Below, in pieces: positions 15,329-23,995 of a stretch of DNA of 64,000 nt. Every line of letters begins with the position of its first letter. Position 1 is the first letter of the stretch. The stretch is from Nocardioides anomalus. Its GTDB lineage: Bacteria; Actinomycetota; Actinomycetes; Propionibacteriales; Nocardioidaceae. The notes beneath the pieces were generated by a model that was not told where the DNA came from, did not search any database, and worked only from the letters and a program-made list of their open reading frames with translations. A program made the position numbers and the translations under genes. The DNA is taken from assembly GCF_011046535.1 (NCBI RefSeq), contig NZ_CP049257.1, positions 4,464,001 to 4,528,000 on the forward strand. The letters run 5' to 3'.

Positions 15329-16870
15329 ATGCTCATCCCGATCGCCGGCCTCGTCGTGGTCGTCGTGCTGCTGGTGCTGCTCATCACCAGCCGCTACAAG
15401 GTCGCCGGCCCCAACCAGGCGTTCATCGTCACCGGCCGCAAGGGCAAGGCGGTGCTGAACCCGGAGACCGGGCAGCTGAGCACCGACCTGTCGGGGCAGA
15501 AGGTCGTGCTGGGCGGCGGGGTGTTCGTGATCCCGTTCGTGCAGAAGCTCGCGACCATGGACCTCTCCAGCCGTCGGATCTCGGTGCAGATCCGCGGGGC
15601 GGTGTCGGGCCAGGGCATCAAGCTGAACGTCGACGGCGTGGCCATCGTCAAGGTGGGCGGGAACGCCGACCAGATCCGGCTGGCGGCCCAGCGCTTCCTG
15701 TCGCAGCAGGAGGACGTCGAGCCGTTCACCCAGGAGGTGCTGGCCGGCGCGCTCCGCTCGATCATCGGCGGCCTGACCGTCGAGCAGATCATCCGCGACC
15801 GGGCGGCGTTCGCCCAGCGGGTGGCCGAGGAGTCCGAGACCTCGCTGACCGGCCAGGGGCTGATCCTCGACACCTTCCAGATCCAGGACGTCACCGACGA
15901 CGGCTCCTACCTCGCCGACCTCGGTCGTCCCGAGGCCGCGCGGGTGGGCCAGGACGCCCGGATCGCCGAGGCCAACGCCCGGCAGGCGGCCGAGCAGGCG
16001 ACCATCGCCGCCGAGCAGCAGATCGCCATCGCCCAGCGGACGCTGGCGCTCAAGCAGGCCGAGATCAAGGCCGAGACCGACGCGGCCGCCGCCCAGGCCG
16101 CCGCCGCCGGCCCGCTGGCCCAGGCCGACCGGGACCAGGCGATCCTCACCGAGCAGGAGAAGGTCGCCGTGCGCCAGGCCGCGCTGACCGAGCGCCAGCT
16201 GGAGACCCAGGTCCGCAAGCCGGCCGACGCCGCGCGCTACAAGGTCGAGCAGGAGGCCGAGGCGTCGCGCACGGCGGAGATCGCGGCCGCCGAGGCCCGC
16301 AAGGCCGCCACCATCGCGGCCGCCGAGGCCGACGCCGAGAAGGCCCGGCTCACCGGTGAGGCCGAGAAGGCGCGGCGCTCCGCGCTGGCCGAGGCCGAGG
16401 CGATCGAGGGCGCCAAGCGCGGTGAGGCCGAGAAGGCCCGGCGTACGGCGGAGGCGGACGCCACCCGCGCCGAGGGTGAGGCCACCGCGGCCGCAACCCT
16501 CGCGGTCGGCCAGGCCGAGGCCGAGGCGATGGACAAGCGCGCCGAGGCCTTCGCGCACTACAACGACGCGGCCGTGCTGCAGATGATGATCGAGGTGCTG
16601 CCCCAGATCGCCAAGGAGGTCGCCGCCCCGATCAGCGCGATCGACAACCTGACGGTGCTGTCCACCGACGGCGCCGGCGCGATCCCCCGCCAGGTCAACG
16701 ACAACATCGTGCAGACGCTGTCGATGCTCAAGACCTCCACCGGCCTCGACCTCGAGGCCATGCTCAAGGGCGCGCTGGCCAAGGCCACCGACGGCAGCTC
16801 GCCCGAGCCCGCCGCCGCCGACGCGCCCAAGGCCGTGACCGCCAAGCCGGTGGAGGGCGGGCCGGCCTGA
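15329..16870 (+). CDS. Flotillin / SPFH-domain protein
   Basis: 513 residues. An N-terminal hairpin or transmembrane anchor (residues 3-21) is followed by the SPFH/band-7 domain to about 200, containing SRYKVAGPNQAFIVTGRKGK and FVIPFVQKLATMDLSSRRIS. A long alanine/glutamate-rich coiled coil runs from about 210 to 410 with repeated EAEKAR segments, then a conserved flotillin C-terminus (ISAIDNLTVLS). Flotillins form oligomeric membrane scaffolds. The ribosome binding site GGAGG lies just before the ATG. It is paired with NfeD upstream and followed by a strong palindromic terminator. Confidence 0.92.
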   Translation: MLIPIAGLVVVVVLLVLLITSRYKVAGPNQAFIVTGRKGKAVLNPETGQLSTDLSGQKVVLGGGVFVIPFVQKLATMDLSSRRISVQIRGAVSGQGIKLNVDGVAIVKVGGNADQIRLAAQRFLSQQEDVEPFTQEVLAGALRSIIGGLTVEQIIRDRAAFAQRVAEESETSLTGQGLILDTFQIQDVTDDGSYLADLGRPEAARVGQDARIAEANARQAAEQATIAAEQQIAIAQRTLALKQAEIKAETDAAAAQAAAAGPLAQADRDQAILTEQEKVAVRQAALTERQLETQVRKPADAARYKVEQEAEASRTAEIAAAEARKAATIAAAEADAEKARLTGEAEKARRSALAEAEAIEGAKRGEAEKARRTAEADATRAEGEATAAATLAVGQAEAEAMDKRAEAFAHYNDAAVLQMMIEVLPQIAKEVAAPISAIDNLTVLSTDGAGAIPRQVNDNIVQTLSMLKTSTGLDLEAMLKGALAKATDGSSPEPAAADAPKAVTAKPVEGGPA

Positions 16871-16884
16871 GCCCGGCCCCGGTC

Positions 16885-16910
16885 GGGATACCCGGGTACC
16901 CGGGTATCCC
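16885..16910. terminator. 26-bp perfect palindrome, bidirectional terminator
   Basis: GGGATACCCGGGT (16885-16897) is followed immediately by its exact reverse complement (16898-16910). It lies 15 bases after the flotillin stop and 66 bases before the stop of the convergent gabD, so it can serve both. A second, weaker set of CGTTGGGCC / GGCCCAACG repeats follows at 16916-16961. Confidence 0.65.
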
Positions 16911-16976
16911 CACGCCGTTGGGCCGTTGCAACACCCCAACGCCGTCAGGAAAGGCCCAACGCCTCAGCCAAGAGCG

Positions 16977-18431
16977 TCAGAGCGCGAGCGCGACGTACGT
17001 CGTGTCGAGGTACTCCTCGATGCCCTCGAAGCCGCCCTCGCGACCGAAGCCGCTGGCCTTGACCCCGCCGAACGGCGCGGCGGGGTTGGAGACCAGCCCG
17101 GTGTTGACGCCGACCATGCCGAAGTCCAGGGCCTCGGCCAGCCGGATCGTGCGGCGCACGTCGTTGGTGTAGACGTAGGAGGAGAGGCCGTACTCGGTGT
17201 CGTTGGCCTGGGCCACGGCCTCCTCCTCGGTCTCGAACGTGGTGATCGGTGCGACCGGGCCGAAGATCTCCTCGCGGTTGATCTCGGCGTCCTGCGGCAC
17301 GTCGACCAGGACCGTCGGCGGGTAGAAGAAGCCCGGGCCGCCGTGGGCCTGGCCGCCGACCACGACCGAGGCGCCGGCCTCGACGGCCCGGTCGACGAGA
17401 CCGGTCACCGACTCGACGGCCTTCTCGTCGATCAGCGGCCCGACGTCGGTGCCGTCGTCCTGGCCCCGGCCGAGGGTGAGGGCGCCCATCCGGTCGGCCA
17501 GCTTCTTCGCGAACTCGTCGGCCACCGAGGCGTGCACCAGGAACCGGTTGGCGGCGGTGCAGGCCTCGCCCATGTTGCGCATCTTGGCCAGCATCGCGCC
17601 GTCGACCGCGGCGTCGACGTCGGCGTCGTCGAAGACCAGGAACGGCGCGTTCCCGCCGAGCTCCATGCTGACCCGCTGGAGCTGGTCGGCGGCCTGCTTG
17701 ACCAGCTGCTTGCCGACGCCGGTGGAGCCGGTGAAGCTCACCTTGCGCAGCCGCGGGTCGGCCATGATCGCCGCGCTGACCTCGCCGGCGTGGGTGGTCG
17801 GGACGACGTTGAGCACGCCGTCGGGCAGCCCGGCCTCGGCGAACGTCGCGGCCAGGGCCAGCATCGTCAGCGGGGTCTGGGCCGCGGGCTTGACGATCAT
17901 CGTGCAGCCGGCGGCGATGGCCGGGCCGATCTTGCGGGTGCCCATGGCCAGCGGGAAGTTCCACGGCGTGACGAACAGGCAGGGTCCGACGGGCTTCTTG
18001 ATCGTCAACAGCCGCGACCCGCCGGCGGGGGCATTCATCCACCGGCCGTGGATGCGCACGGCCTCCTCGGAGAACCAGCGCAGGAACTCGTTGCCGTAGC
18101 CGACCTCGCCGGCCGCCTCCTTGACCGTCTTGCCCATCTCCAGGCTCATCAGCTGCGCGAAGTCGTCGGTGCGCGAGGCCACGAGCTCGAAGGCCCGGCG
18201 CAGGATCTCGCCGCGGTCGCGCGGGTTGGTGGCCGCCCAGTCGTCCTGCGCGGCCACCGCGGCCTCGAGGGCCCGCTGCCCGTCGGACACCGACCCGTCG
18301 GCCACCTGGCACAGCACCGAGCCGTCCGCGGGGTCGAGCACGTCGAAGGTCGCGCCGCCCTCGGCGTCGGTCCAGGCTCCCCCGACGAAGAGCCTGCGGT
18401 GGTCGTCAGCGAGGAGGTCGAGGCCGGTCAT
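16977..18431 (-). CDS. gabD: NAD(P)-dependent succinate-semialdehyde dehydrogenase
   Basis: 484 residues, the normal length. Oxidises succinate semialdehyde to succinate in the GABA shunt. The catalytic cysteine is C291 in GEACTAANR, preceded by the general-base region VSMELGGNAPFLVF; FTGSTGVGKQL is the Rossmann-loop motif, and EEIFGPVAPI near 385 is the conserved C-terminal block. The SSADH-specific GEACTAANR and SNPAAPFGGVKASGFGREGG context supports the assignment over other aldehyde dehydrogenases. No GABA transaminase gene is adjacent. Confidence 0.88.
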   Translation of the reverse strand: MTGLDLLADDHRRLFVGGAWTDAEGGATFDVLDPADGSVLCQVADGSVSDGQRALEAAVAAQDDWAATNPRDRGEILRRAFELVASRTDDFAQLMSLEMGKTVKEAAGEVGYGNEFLRWFSEEAVRIHGRWMNAPAGGSRLLTIKKPVGPCLFVTPWNFPLAMGTRKIGPAIAAGCTMIVKPAAQTPLTMLALAATFAEAGLPDGVLNVVPTTHAGEVSAAIMADPRLRKVSFTGSTGVGKQLVKQAADQLQRVSMELGGNAPFLVFDDADVDAAVDGAMLAKMRNMGEACTAANRFLVHASVADEFAKKLADRMGALTLGRGQDDGTDVGPLIDEKAVESVTGLVDRAVEAGASVVVGGQAHGGPGFFYPPTVLVDVPQDAEINREEIFGPVAPITTFETEEEAVAQANDTEYGLSSYVYTNDVRRTIRLAEALDFGMVGVNTGLVSNPAAPFGGVKASGFGREGGFEGIEEYLDTTYVALAL

Positions 18432-18533
18432 GAGGCCACTTTCTCACCGGCCGCCAACCCGTGACAGGTGGGCTCGGGGTGTGGTTCGCTGTCCCCCGTC
18501 GACTTCGGAGGGAGCACTGCGAACTCGGCACCC

Positions 18534-18567
18534 GGACCCCTCGTTGACCCCATGCAGCGGGGGGTCC
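18534..18567 (-). terminator. Possible terminator after the PBP gene
   Basis: GGACCCC (18534-18540) pairs with GGGGTCC (18561-18567) around a 20-base loop, starting 22 bases beyond the PBP stop. The stem is short and there is no U tract. The remainder of 18432-18589 shows nothing else I can support. Confidence 0.3.
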
Positions 18568-18589
18568 GCTCCTCCCCGGCGACGCTCGC

Positions 18590-20503
18590 TCAGGCCTGAC
18601 CGGCCGCCCGCAGGAACGCCTCCACGATCGGCCCGGCGGTGCCGCTGCCGGACGCACCCACGTCGACGTACACGCACACCGCGAGATCGCCCTGCGCGGC
18701 GATCATCCAGGCGTGGGTCTGCAGGTCGGCCCCGGTGCCGAACTCCGCGGTGCCGGTCTTGGCGATGACCGGCGGGCCGGGCACGTCGGCCAGGGCCCGG
18801 CCGCTGCCGTCGGTGACCACCGCGCGCAGCATCGAGCGCAGCGCCTTGGCCTCGCCCGCGGTGAGCGGCTGGGCGCCGTCGGGTGCGCTGACGTCGACGC
18901 CCTCGACCATCCGCGGCACGACCAGCGCGCCCTGCTGGATCGAGGCGATGACGGTGGCCATCACCATGGGCGAGGCCAGGATCGTGCCCTGCCCGATGAG
19001 CTGGGCGGCCGCGCCGGTGGCGCCGCTGGGGTCGGGGTCGGTCTTGCCGAAGTACGCCGGGAAGCCGAGGTCGTGGTCGAGCCCGATGCCCAGCGAGACG
19101 CCGGCGTCGAAGAGCCCGGTGCCCGACAGCTTCCCGGCCTGGGCGATGAAGGCGGTGTTGCAGGAGTTGGCCACCGCCTCGCGCAGGGGGATGTCGCCGA
19201 GCGCGCTGCTGGGGTAGTCGGAGTAGTTCTTGAACTCCTTGCCGTCCACCGTGATGGTCGGCGTGCAGGGCACGGTGGTCTGCGGCGTGAGCCCGGCGCG
19301 CAGGAGGGCCAGGCTGCTCACCGCCTTGAAGGTCGACCCGGGCGCGGCCTGGCCGAAGGTCGCGACGTTCTGCCCGCCGGTGCCGGGGCCGTTGGCCGCG
19401 GCCAGGATCTCGCCGGTGCTCGGCCGCACCGCCACGAGCGCGCTGGCCGGACCGACGCCGGCCAGGAGGTCCTCGGCCTCGGTCTGCAGGGCCACGTCGA
19501 GGGACAGCACGAGCGGGTCGCCGGGCGCGGCGTCGGTGCGGAACAGCTCGCGTGGGCTGCCCTGCGCGGGCACGGCCTGGACCAGGACGCCCGGGGTGCC
19601 GCGCAGGCGCTCGTCGTAGCGCGCCTCGAGACCGGAGAGCCCGGCGATGTCGCCGGGGTGGTACTCCGGGTGCTCGGCCACGATCTCCGCGGTCACCTCG
19701 CCGACCCGGCCGAGCAGGGGCGCCGCGAAGTCCTTGGTCGGGCCGAGCGGCAGCTGGGCCGCGATCACCCGGGCGCCGGGGATGGCCTCGACGCCGCTGC
19801 TCACCGCGGCGGGGAGCTCCTCCTGGCGGAAGGTGATGGCCTCGACGAAAGCCTGCGCCCCCGCGCCGGTGACGGCCTTGACGTAGGGCTTGGCGTCGAC
19901 GCCGACCAGTTGGGCGAGGGCTCGCGCCGAGGCCGCCGGGTCGGCGCCGTCGAGCTGCGCCTTGTCGACGCCGACGCGGGCGACCGCGCGCTCGGTGATG
20001 AGGGGCTGCCCGCCGGCACCCAGGATGTCGCCGCGGTCGGCGAGCACCGACGAGGCGTCCAGCGCCTCGCCGTCCTGCAGGCTCGGCTCGACCACGCTCG
20101 GCGCCCACGCCACCTGCCAGGCGTCGCCGGCCAGCGTGAGGTCCACCGGCGCGTCGTACTCCCACGTGGCGACGCCCAGGTCCCAGGTCCAGTGCAGGGT
20201 GCCGGTGGCGGTCCCGCCGCCCGCGCCGACCTCGACCCCGGCGGTGTCGACGGTCCGGTCGTTGCCGTCGAGCTGGGCATCGATGGCGTCGTACGCCGCC
20301 TGCGCGGCCGTCGCGGTGTCGGGGGTGAGGGCGACCTTGGACAGGTCCTGGGCGGCCAGCCCGGAGGCCAGCAGGGTCAGTGCGTCCTGCGGGTCCGGAC
20401 CCGCGGGCTGGTCCCCGCCGTCGTCGCCGCCGGAGCAGGCGGCGAGCGGCAGCAGGATCAACGTCGTCAGCGTGGCGGCGGCGGCCCGAGGTCGCGTCGT
20501 CAT
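18590..20503 (-). CDS. Class B penicillin-binding protein, lipoprotein-anchored
   Basis: 637 residues. A signal peptide ends in the lipobox LAAC (Cys about 23), so it is tethered by lipid rather than by the usual transmembrane helix. An NTF2-like MecA-N-type domain spans about 40-150, a dimerisation domain about 160-320 and the transpeptidase domain 340-637. Active-site motifs are S390-TFK, SCN (in VANSCNTAF) and K582-TG. It should cross-link peptidoglycan on the outer face and bind beta-lactams. The domain order resembles MecA/PBP2a-like and actinobacterial PBP lipoproteins. It stands alone. Confidence 0.9.
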   Translation of the reverse strand: MTTRPRAAAATLTTLILLPLAACSGGDDGGDQPAGPDPQDALTLLASGLAAQDLSKVALTPDTATAAQAAYDAIDAQLDGNDRTVDTAGVEVGAGGGTATGTLHWTWDLGVATWEYDAPVDLTLAGDAWQVAWAPSVVEPSLQDGEALDASSVLADRGDILGAGGQPLITERAVARVGVDKAQLDGADPAASARALAQLVGVDAKPYVKAVTGAGAQAFVEAITFRQEELPAAVSSGVEAIPGARVIAAQLPLGPTKDFAAPLLGRVGEVTAEIVAEHPEYHPGDIAGLSGLEARYDERLRGTPGVLVQAVPAQGSPRELFRTDAAPGDPLVLSLDVALQTEAEDLLAGVGPASALVAVRPSTGEILAAANGPGTGGQNVATFGQAAPGSTFKAVSSLALLRAGLTPQTTVPCTPTITVDGKEFKNYSDYPSSALGDIPLREAVANSCNTAFIAQAGKLSGTGLFDAGVSLGIGLDHDLGFPAYFGKTDPDPSGATGAAAQLIGQGTILASPMVMATVIASIQQGALVVPRMVEGVDVSAPDGAQPLTAGEAKALRSMLRAVVTDGSGRALADVPGPPVIAKTGTAEFGTGADLQTHAWMIAAQGDLAVCVYVDVGASGSGTAGPIVEAFLRAAGQA

Positions 20504-20549
20504 GCCGACCTTTGTACAGGCCGCCGCCCACCGCGCGCGGGACCGCGGG

Positions 20550-21548
20550 TCAGGTGTGGTTCGCGATCCAGCGCTCGAGCCGGATGCCGTGGGCCTGCGC
20601 CGCGGCCCGGACCTCCGGGCTGTGCAGGTCGGGCAGGCGGAACCGCTCCGGCTCGATGGTGCGGTCGGCCGCGGCGTGCTGCTGCTGCGCGGCCGCGAGG
20701 GCCGGACCCGAGGCCCGCGCGGCCTCCAGGAGCGCCGGCGTCGCCGCGAACCCGAAGCCGAGCCGGTCGCTCACCAGGGGCGCGTAGCCGTTCGCGTGGC
20801 CCGCGGCGTTCGGGTGATAACTGTCGTCGATCGGGTCCGAGAGCCCGTTGATCCACTCCGGCTCGTCGCAGACGGCGTGCCCGGTGAAGGCCCCGGTCGG
20901 GTCGGCGAAGGCGAAGCCCGCACCTCTCGCCGCCGCGCCGATCACCGCGTTGATCTGGTCGGCGGTCTGGTTCAGCCGCTCCTCCTCCGCGGGGGAGAAC
21001 CAGGTCAGCGCGTTGCAGTCCTCGCCCATGAAGATCCGGGGGTAGCCCACGACCACCACGTCGGCCCCCGGGGCCAGGCTGCGGATCGAGGCGTAGAGCC
21101 CGCTCAGGCTGCCGGGCAGCGTCGAGGCGATGTAGGACTGGGCGCCGTCGATCGCGCCGTCGCAGTCGCTGGCCCATCCGGGGAGTGCGCACTCAGTGAG
21201 GACGTCGGCGAAGCCCGCATCGTTGCCGCCGATCGAGATCGTGACGTACGACGTGCTCGCGCTGAGCGCGCTCAGCTGGGTGTCGACCACGTCGGGGACG
21301 GTCGCCCCCGAGCAGGCCCGGAAGTCCAGAGCCCAGCCACGCGCGGCGGCGATCAGGCTGGGGTAGGCCAGCGACGAGCGCCAGCAGTCGTCGAGCTTCT
21401 CGCGCGTGCCGTTGCCCGCGGAGTAGGAGTCGCCGAGCGCGACGTAGGACTCGCCCGCGGCGTGGGCGGGCGGGGTCGCCGCGAGCGTGGTGCCGGCCGC
21501 CGCGGCCAGGGTGAGAGCGGCTCCGAGGAGCCGGTGGGACCAGGACAT
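20550..21548 (-). CDS. Secreted SGNH/GDSL-family esterase or lipase
   Basis: 332 residues from ATG 21548, with GGAGG five bases upstream. The signal peptide runs to about residue 32 (TTLAATPPAHA). Block I GDSYSAG has the nucleophile S41; block III GGNDAGF supplies the oxyanion residues; block V SYHPNAAGH supplies the catalytic His. Cysteines in RACSGAT, TECALPGW and SDCDG suggest disulfides, as in the Streptomyces scabies esterase group. It would hydrolyse extracellular esters or lipids. The C-terminal 50 residues after the catalytic domain are of unknown role. Confidence 0.9.
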   Translation of the reverse strand: MSWSHRLLGAALTLAAAAGTTLAATPPAHAAGESYVALGDSYSAGNGTREKLDDCWRSSLAYPSLIAAARGWALDFRACSGATVPDVVDTQLSALSASTSYVTISIGGNDAGFADVLTECALPGWASDCDGAIDGAQSYIASTLPGSLSGLYASIRSLAPGADVVVVGYPRIFMGEDCNALTWFSPAEEERLNQTADQINAVIGAAARGAGFAFADPTGAFTGHAVCDEPEWINGLSDPIDDSYHPNAAGHANGYAPLVSDRLGFGFAATPALLEAARASGPALAAAQQQHAAADRTIEPERFRLPDLHSPEVRAAAQAHGIRLERWIANHT

Positions 21549-21606
21549 GGGGGCCTCCGAGACCGACCGCGGCCACCCCGATGTGGCCTGCGCCCGACCC
21601 AACCCC

Positions 21607-22056
21607 TCAGTGCGCGTGCTGTCCAGCGTGCGGGGAGGGGAAGGTTCCGCGCTGTCCCGTCACCAGGTCGTCGAGGATCGCGCTGAAGCGGGGGCAGGCG
21701 GCGATGTCGTGGGCCCGGCAGCGCAGGGCGTGCTCGGTCATGGCCCGCGATCGCACCATGTCGTCCATGCGTCGGTCCAGGTCGGCGAGGTGCGCCCCGA
21801 GGACCTCGTGGCGGCCGGGGGCGTCGGCGTCGAGCAGGACCAGGATCTGCTCCAGGCTCATCCCGGCCGCCTTGCTGCGCACCACGGTGGCCACCCGCAC
21901 CACGTCGGCGTGGGTGTAGCGCCGGCGGCCCGCCGGGTCGCGCGCCGGGCGCAGCAGCCCCCTGTCCTCCCAGTGCCGCAGGACGTGCGTCTCGAGGCCG
22001 AACCGGGCCGCGGTGTCGCCGATCGACCAGTCGAGCTCGCGCGGGCTTGACTTCAT
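21607..22056 (-). CDS. MerR-family transcriptional regulator
   Basis: 149 residues. The winged helix-turn-helix is at about 9-75 (WSIGDTAARFGLETHVLRHW, then RRRYTHADVVRVATV), followed by the dimerisation coil and a C-terminal tail with two cysteines (LRCRAHDIAACPRF). The paired cysteines could sense metal or redox state, though this is not a defined metal-binding loop. It diverges from the CxxC flavoprotein gene, and the shared 24-bp dyad covers its own start codon, so it should repress itself and activate the flavoprotein in the MerR manner. Confidence 0.88.
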   Translation of the reverse strand: MKSSPRELDWSIGDTAARFGLETHVLRHWEDRGLLRPARDPAGRRRYTHADVVRVATVVRSKAAGMSLEQILVLLDADAPGRHEVLGAHLADLDRRMDDMVRSRAMTEHALRCRAHDIAACPRFSAILDDLVTGQRGTFPSPHAGQHAH

Positions 22057-22077
22057 GTTGACATGAAGTCACATCCT
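22047..22077 (+). promoter_or_regulatory. MerR-type promoter: dyad in a 19-bp spacer
   Basis: -35 TTGACT (22047-22052) and -10-like CATCCT (22072-22077) are separated by exactly 19 bases. A dyad with 11-bp perfect arms, TGACTTCATGT (22048-22058) and ACATGAAGTCA (22061-22071), fills the spacer. This overlong spacer with a dyad is the defining layout of MerR-activated promoters. It would drive the flavoprotein gene at 22113, while the dyad also covers the MerR start codon. Confidence 0.7.
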
Positions 22078-22112
22078 CGTGGTCGAGACAAGTCCGAGCC
22101 CGAGGAGCGCAC

Positions 22113-23015
22113 ATGACAGAGCACGAGCAGTACGACGCGGTGGTGGTCGGCGGGGGCCCGGCCGGCCTGCAGGCCACCCTGACCCTGGCCCGCGTGCACC
22201 GGCGGGTGCTGATGGTCGACTCCGGCCGCTACCGCAACGACCCGGCTGCGCACATGCACAACGTCGTCACCCACGACGGCACGCCGCCCGCGGAGTTCCG
22301 CCGGGCGGCCCGCGCCGACCTCGCGGCGTACGACACGGTGGCGGTGCGCGACGACGAGGTCACCTCGATCGCGCCCGACGGGGACGGCTTCGTCGTCGAG
22401 GTGGGCGGCGCGCAGGTGCGCGCCGGCGGGGTGGTGCTGGCGACCGGGGTGGTCGACACGCTCCCGGCCACGCCCGGGCTCGAGGCCCTGTGGGGCGGTG
22501 TGGTCGCGCACTGCCCGTTCTGCCACGGCCACGAGTTCGCCGGCGGCCACGTCGGCGTGCTGGGCACCGCGGGCGCAGGCCACCTGCCGCGGCTGGTGGG
22601 GCCGATCGCGTCGCGGGTCTCGGTCTTCACCGACGGCGCCGCACTCGAGGTCGAGCCGCCCGAGGGGGTCGCGGTGCGCACCGAGCCCGTCACCGGGGTG
22701 TGCGCGAGTCCGGTCGGGGCCCGGGTGTCGTTCGCGGACGGCCCGGACGAGGAGGTGGCCGGGCTGTTCGTCACCACCACGTTCGCCCAGCGCGCACCGT
22801 TCGCCGAGCAGCTCGGCCTGGAGCTGAACCCGTCCGGCTGCGTGCGGGTCGACGCCTTCGGTCGGACGTCCGTGCCGGGTGTGCACGCGGCCGGCGACAT
22901 GGCGCACCTGCCCGACCTGCCGATGCCGATGGCGGCGGTCGTGACGGCGGCCGCGTCGGGTCAGGTCGCGGCCGCCGCGCTGGTCAACGCCCGGCTGGCG
23001 GCGCCGGCACGCTGA
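22113..23015 (+). CDS. Thioredoxin-reductase-like NAD(P)/FAD oxidoreductase
   Basis: 300 residues with the two-dinucleotide-domain fold of thioredoxin reductases. The FAD motif [14 protein letters not shown] is near 10-23. The redox pair C134-PF-C137 in [10 protein letters not shown] sits where thioredoxin reductase has CATC, and a C-terminal GDMAHL block binds FAD. The NADPH motif is weak ([14 protein letters not shown]), so the electron donor is uncertain. The active CxxC points to a dithiol reductase or dithiol oxidase. Divergent from MerR with a MerR-type promoter, so probably induced by thiol, electrophile or metal stress. Its end overlaps the convergent SDR gene by 32 bases. Confidence 0.85.
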   Translation: MTEHEQYDAVVVGGGPAGLQATLTLARVHRRVLMVDSGRYRNDPAAHMHNVVTHDGTPPAEFRRAARADLAAYDTVAVRDDEVTSIAPDGDGFVVEVGGAQVRAGGVVLATGVVDTLPATPGLEALWGGVVAHCPFCHGHEFAGGHVGVLGTAGAGHLPRLVGPIASRVSVFTDGAALEVEPPEGVAVRTEPVTGVCASPVGARVSFADGPDEEVAGLFVTTTFAQRAPFAEQLGLELNPSGCVRVDAFGRTSVPGVHAAGDMAHLPDLPMPMAAVVTAAASGQVAAAALVNARLAAPAR

Positions 23016-23910
23016 GCTCCCAGACCCGGGCGGCCTCGGCCTCGTCGCGCAGCGGGCGGTAGAGCCGCTGCTCGGCCGGCGCCCCGCCGACGTGGCCGGG
23101 GCCGCGCGGGCCGTACAGCCGCCCGCCCGCGTCAGGAGCGGTCGCGGCCAGCAGCGCGGGCAGGGCGGCCGAGTCCGGCGTACCGGCCAGGCCGATCCGC
23201 GACAGCAGCCGGATGACCCGCACGCTGGTGGTGTCGCGGGAGCGGCCGACCTCCGGCCGGGCGGCCAGCAGGCTCGTGGGAGCGACACCGGGGTGGCTCA
23301 GGGTGCTGGTGACGCCCCAGCCGCCCGCGCGGCTGCGCCGGTCCAGCTCCAACCCGAACAGCCCCATCGCGATCTTGGACTGTCGGTAGGAGCGCATCGC
23401 GTCGTAGGACCGCTCGGCGTCCAGGTCGTCCCAGACGATCTGGCCGCTCGCGGCGGCCACGCTGACCTGGGAGACCACGCGCGCCCGGCTCTCGCGCAGC
23501 AGCGGCAGCAGGTGGTGGACCAGCGCGGCGTGCCCGAGGTGGTTGGTGCCCCACTGGAGCTCGTGGCCGTCGGCGGTGGTCTGGCGCTGGGGCGGGCTCA
23601 TCACGCCGGCGTTGTTCACCAGCAGGTGCAGCGGCTCGCCTTCCGCGACGAGCGTCTCGCCGAGCGCGGCGACCGAGGCGAGCGAGGACAGGTCGAGGTC
23701 GCGCAGCGAGACCCGCGCGCCCGGCACCTCGCGGCGTACGCCGGCCAGGGCCGCCTCGCCCTTGGTCCGGTTGCGGACCGGCAGCACCACCTCGGCGCCG
23801 GCCGCGGCCAGCCGGGTCACCAGGCGCAGGCCGAGGCCGTCGCTGCCTCCGGTGACGACGGCGCGGGTCCGGCTCAGGTCGGGCAGGGACAGGTCGGGTG
23901 TGCGGCTCAT
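22984..23910 (-). CDS. Short-chain dehydrogenase/reductase, SDR family
   Basis: 308 residues. The NAD(P) motif [12 protein letters not shown] is near 19-30 and [10 protein letters not shown] near 98. The catalytic tyrosine region reads [18 protein letters not shown], with YxxxK as YRQSK, and HPGVAPTSL follows. It resembles the retinol/protochlorophyllide-reductase-like branch of SDRs that act on hydrophobic carbonyls. It is divergent from an XRE-type regulator with a long palindrome between them, an arrangement common in Actinobacteria where the regulator controls the dehydrogenase. Confidence 0.87.
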   Translation of the reverse strand: MSRTPDLSLPDLSRTRAVVTGGSDGLGLRLVTRLAAAGAEVVLPVRNRTKGEAALAGVRREVPGARVSLRDLDLSSLASVAALGETLVAEGEPLHLLVNNAGVMSPPQRQTTADGHELQWGTNHLGHAALVHHLLPLLRESRARVVSQVSVAAASGQIVWDDLDAERSYDAMRSYRQSKIAMGLFGLELDRRSRAGGWGVTSTLSHPGVAPTSLLAARPEVGRSRDTTSVRVIRLLSRIGLAGTPDSAALPALLAATAPDAGGRLYGPRGPGHVGGAPAEQRLYRPLRDEAEAARVWELSVPAPPAGR

Positions 23911-23939
23911 GCCTCGAGCCTGCGCCGACGCGAGGACCG

Positions 23940-23966
23940 CATCCAGGGATCGTCGATCCGTGGATG
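23940..23966. promoter_or_regulatory. 27-bp near-perfect palindrome, operator candidate
   Basis: CATCCAGGGATCG (23940-23952), one central T, then CGATCCGTGGATG (23954-23966): 12 of 13 positions in the arms are complementary. It lies midway between the divergent SDR and XRE-regulator starts, 30 bases from each, so it is the likely binding site of the regulator. Confidence 0.65.
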
Positions 23967-23983
23967 GGCGCGGCGGCGCCGGG

Positions 23984-23989
23984 TAGGAA
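23984..23989 (+). promoter_or_regulatory. -10 element, leaderless XRE-regulator promoter
   Basis: TAGGAA is followed by 6 bases and the GTG start at 23996. The palindrome at 23940-23966 covers the expected -35 position, so occupancy would block transcription. Confidence 0.45.
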
Positions 23990-23995
23990 GGACCC

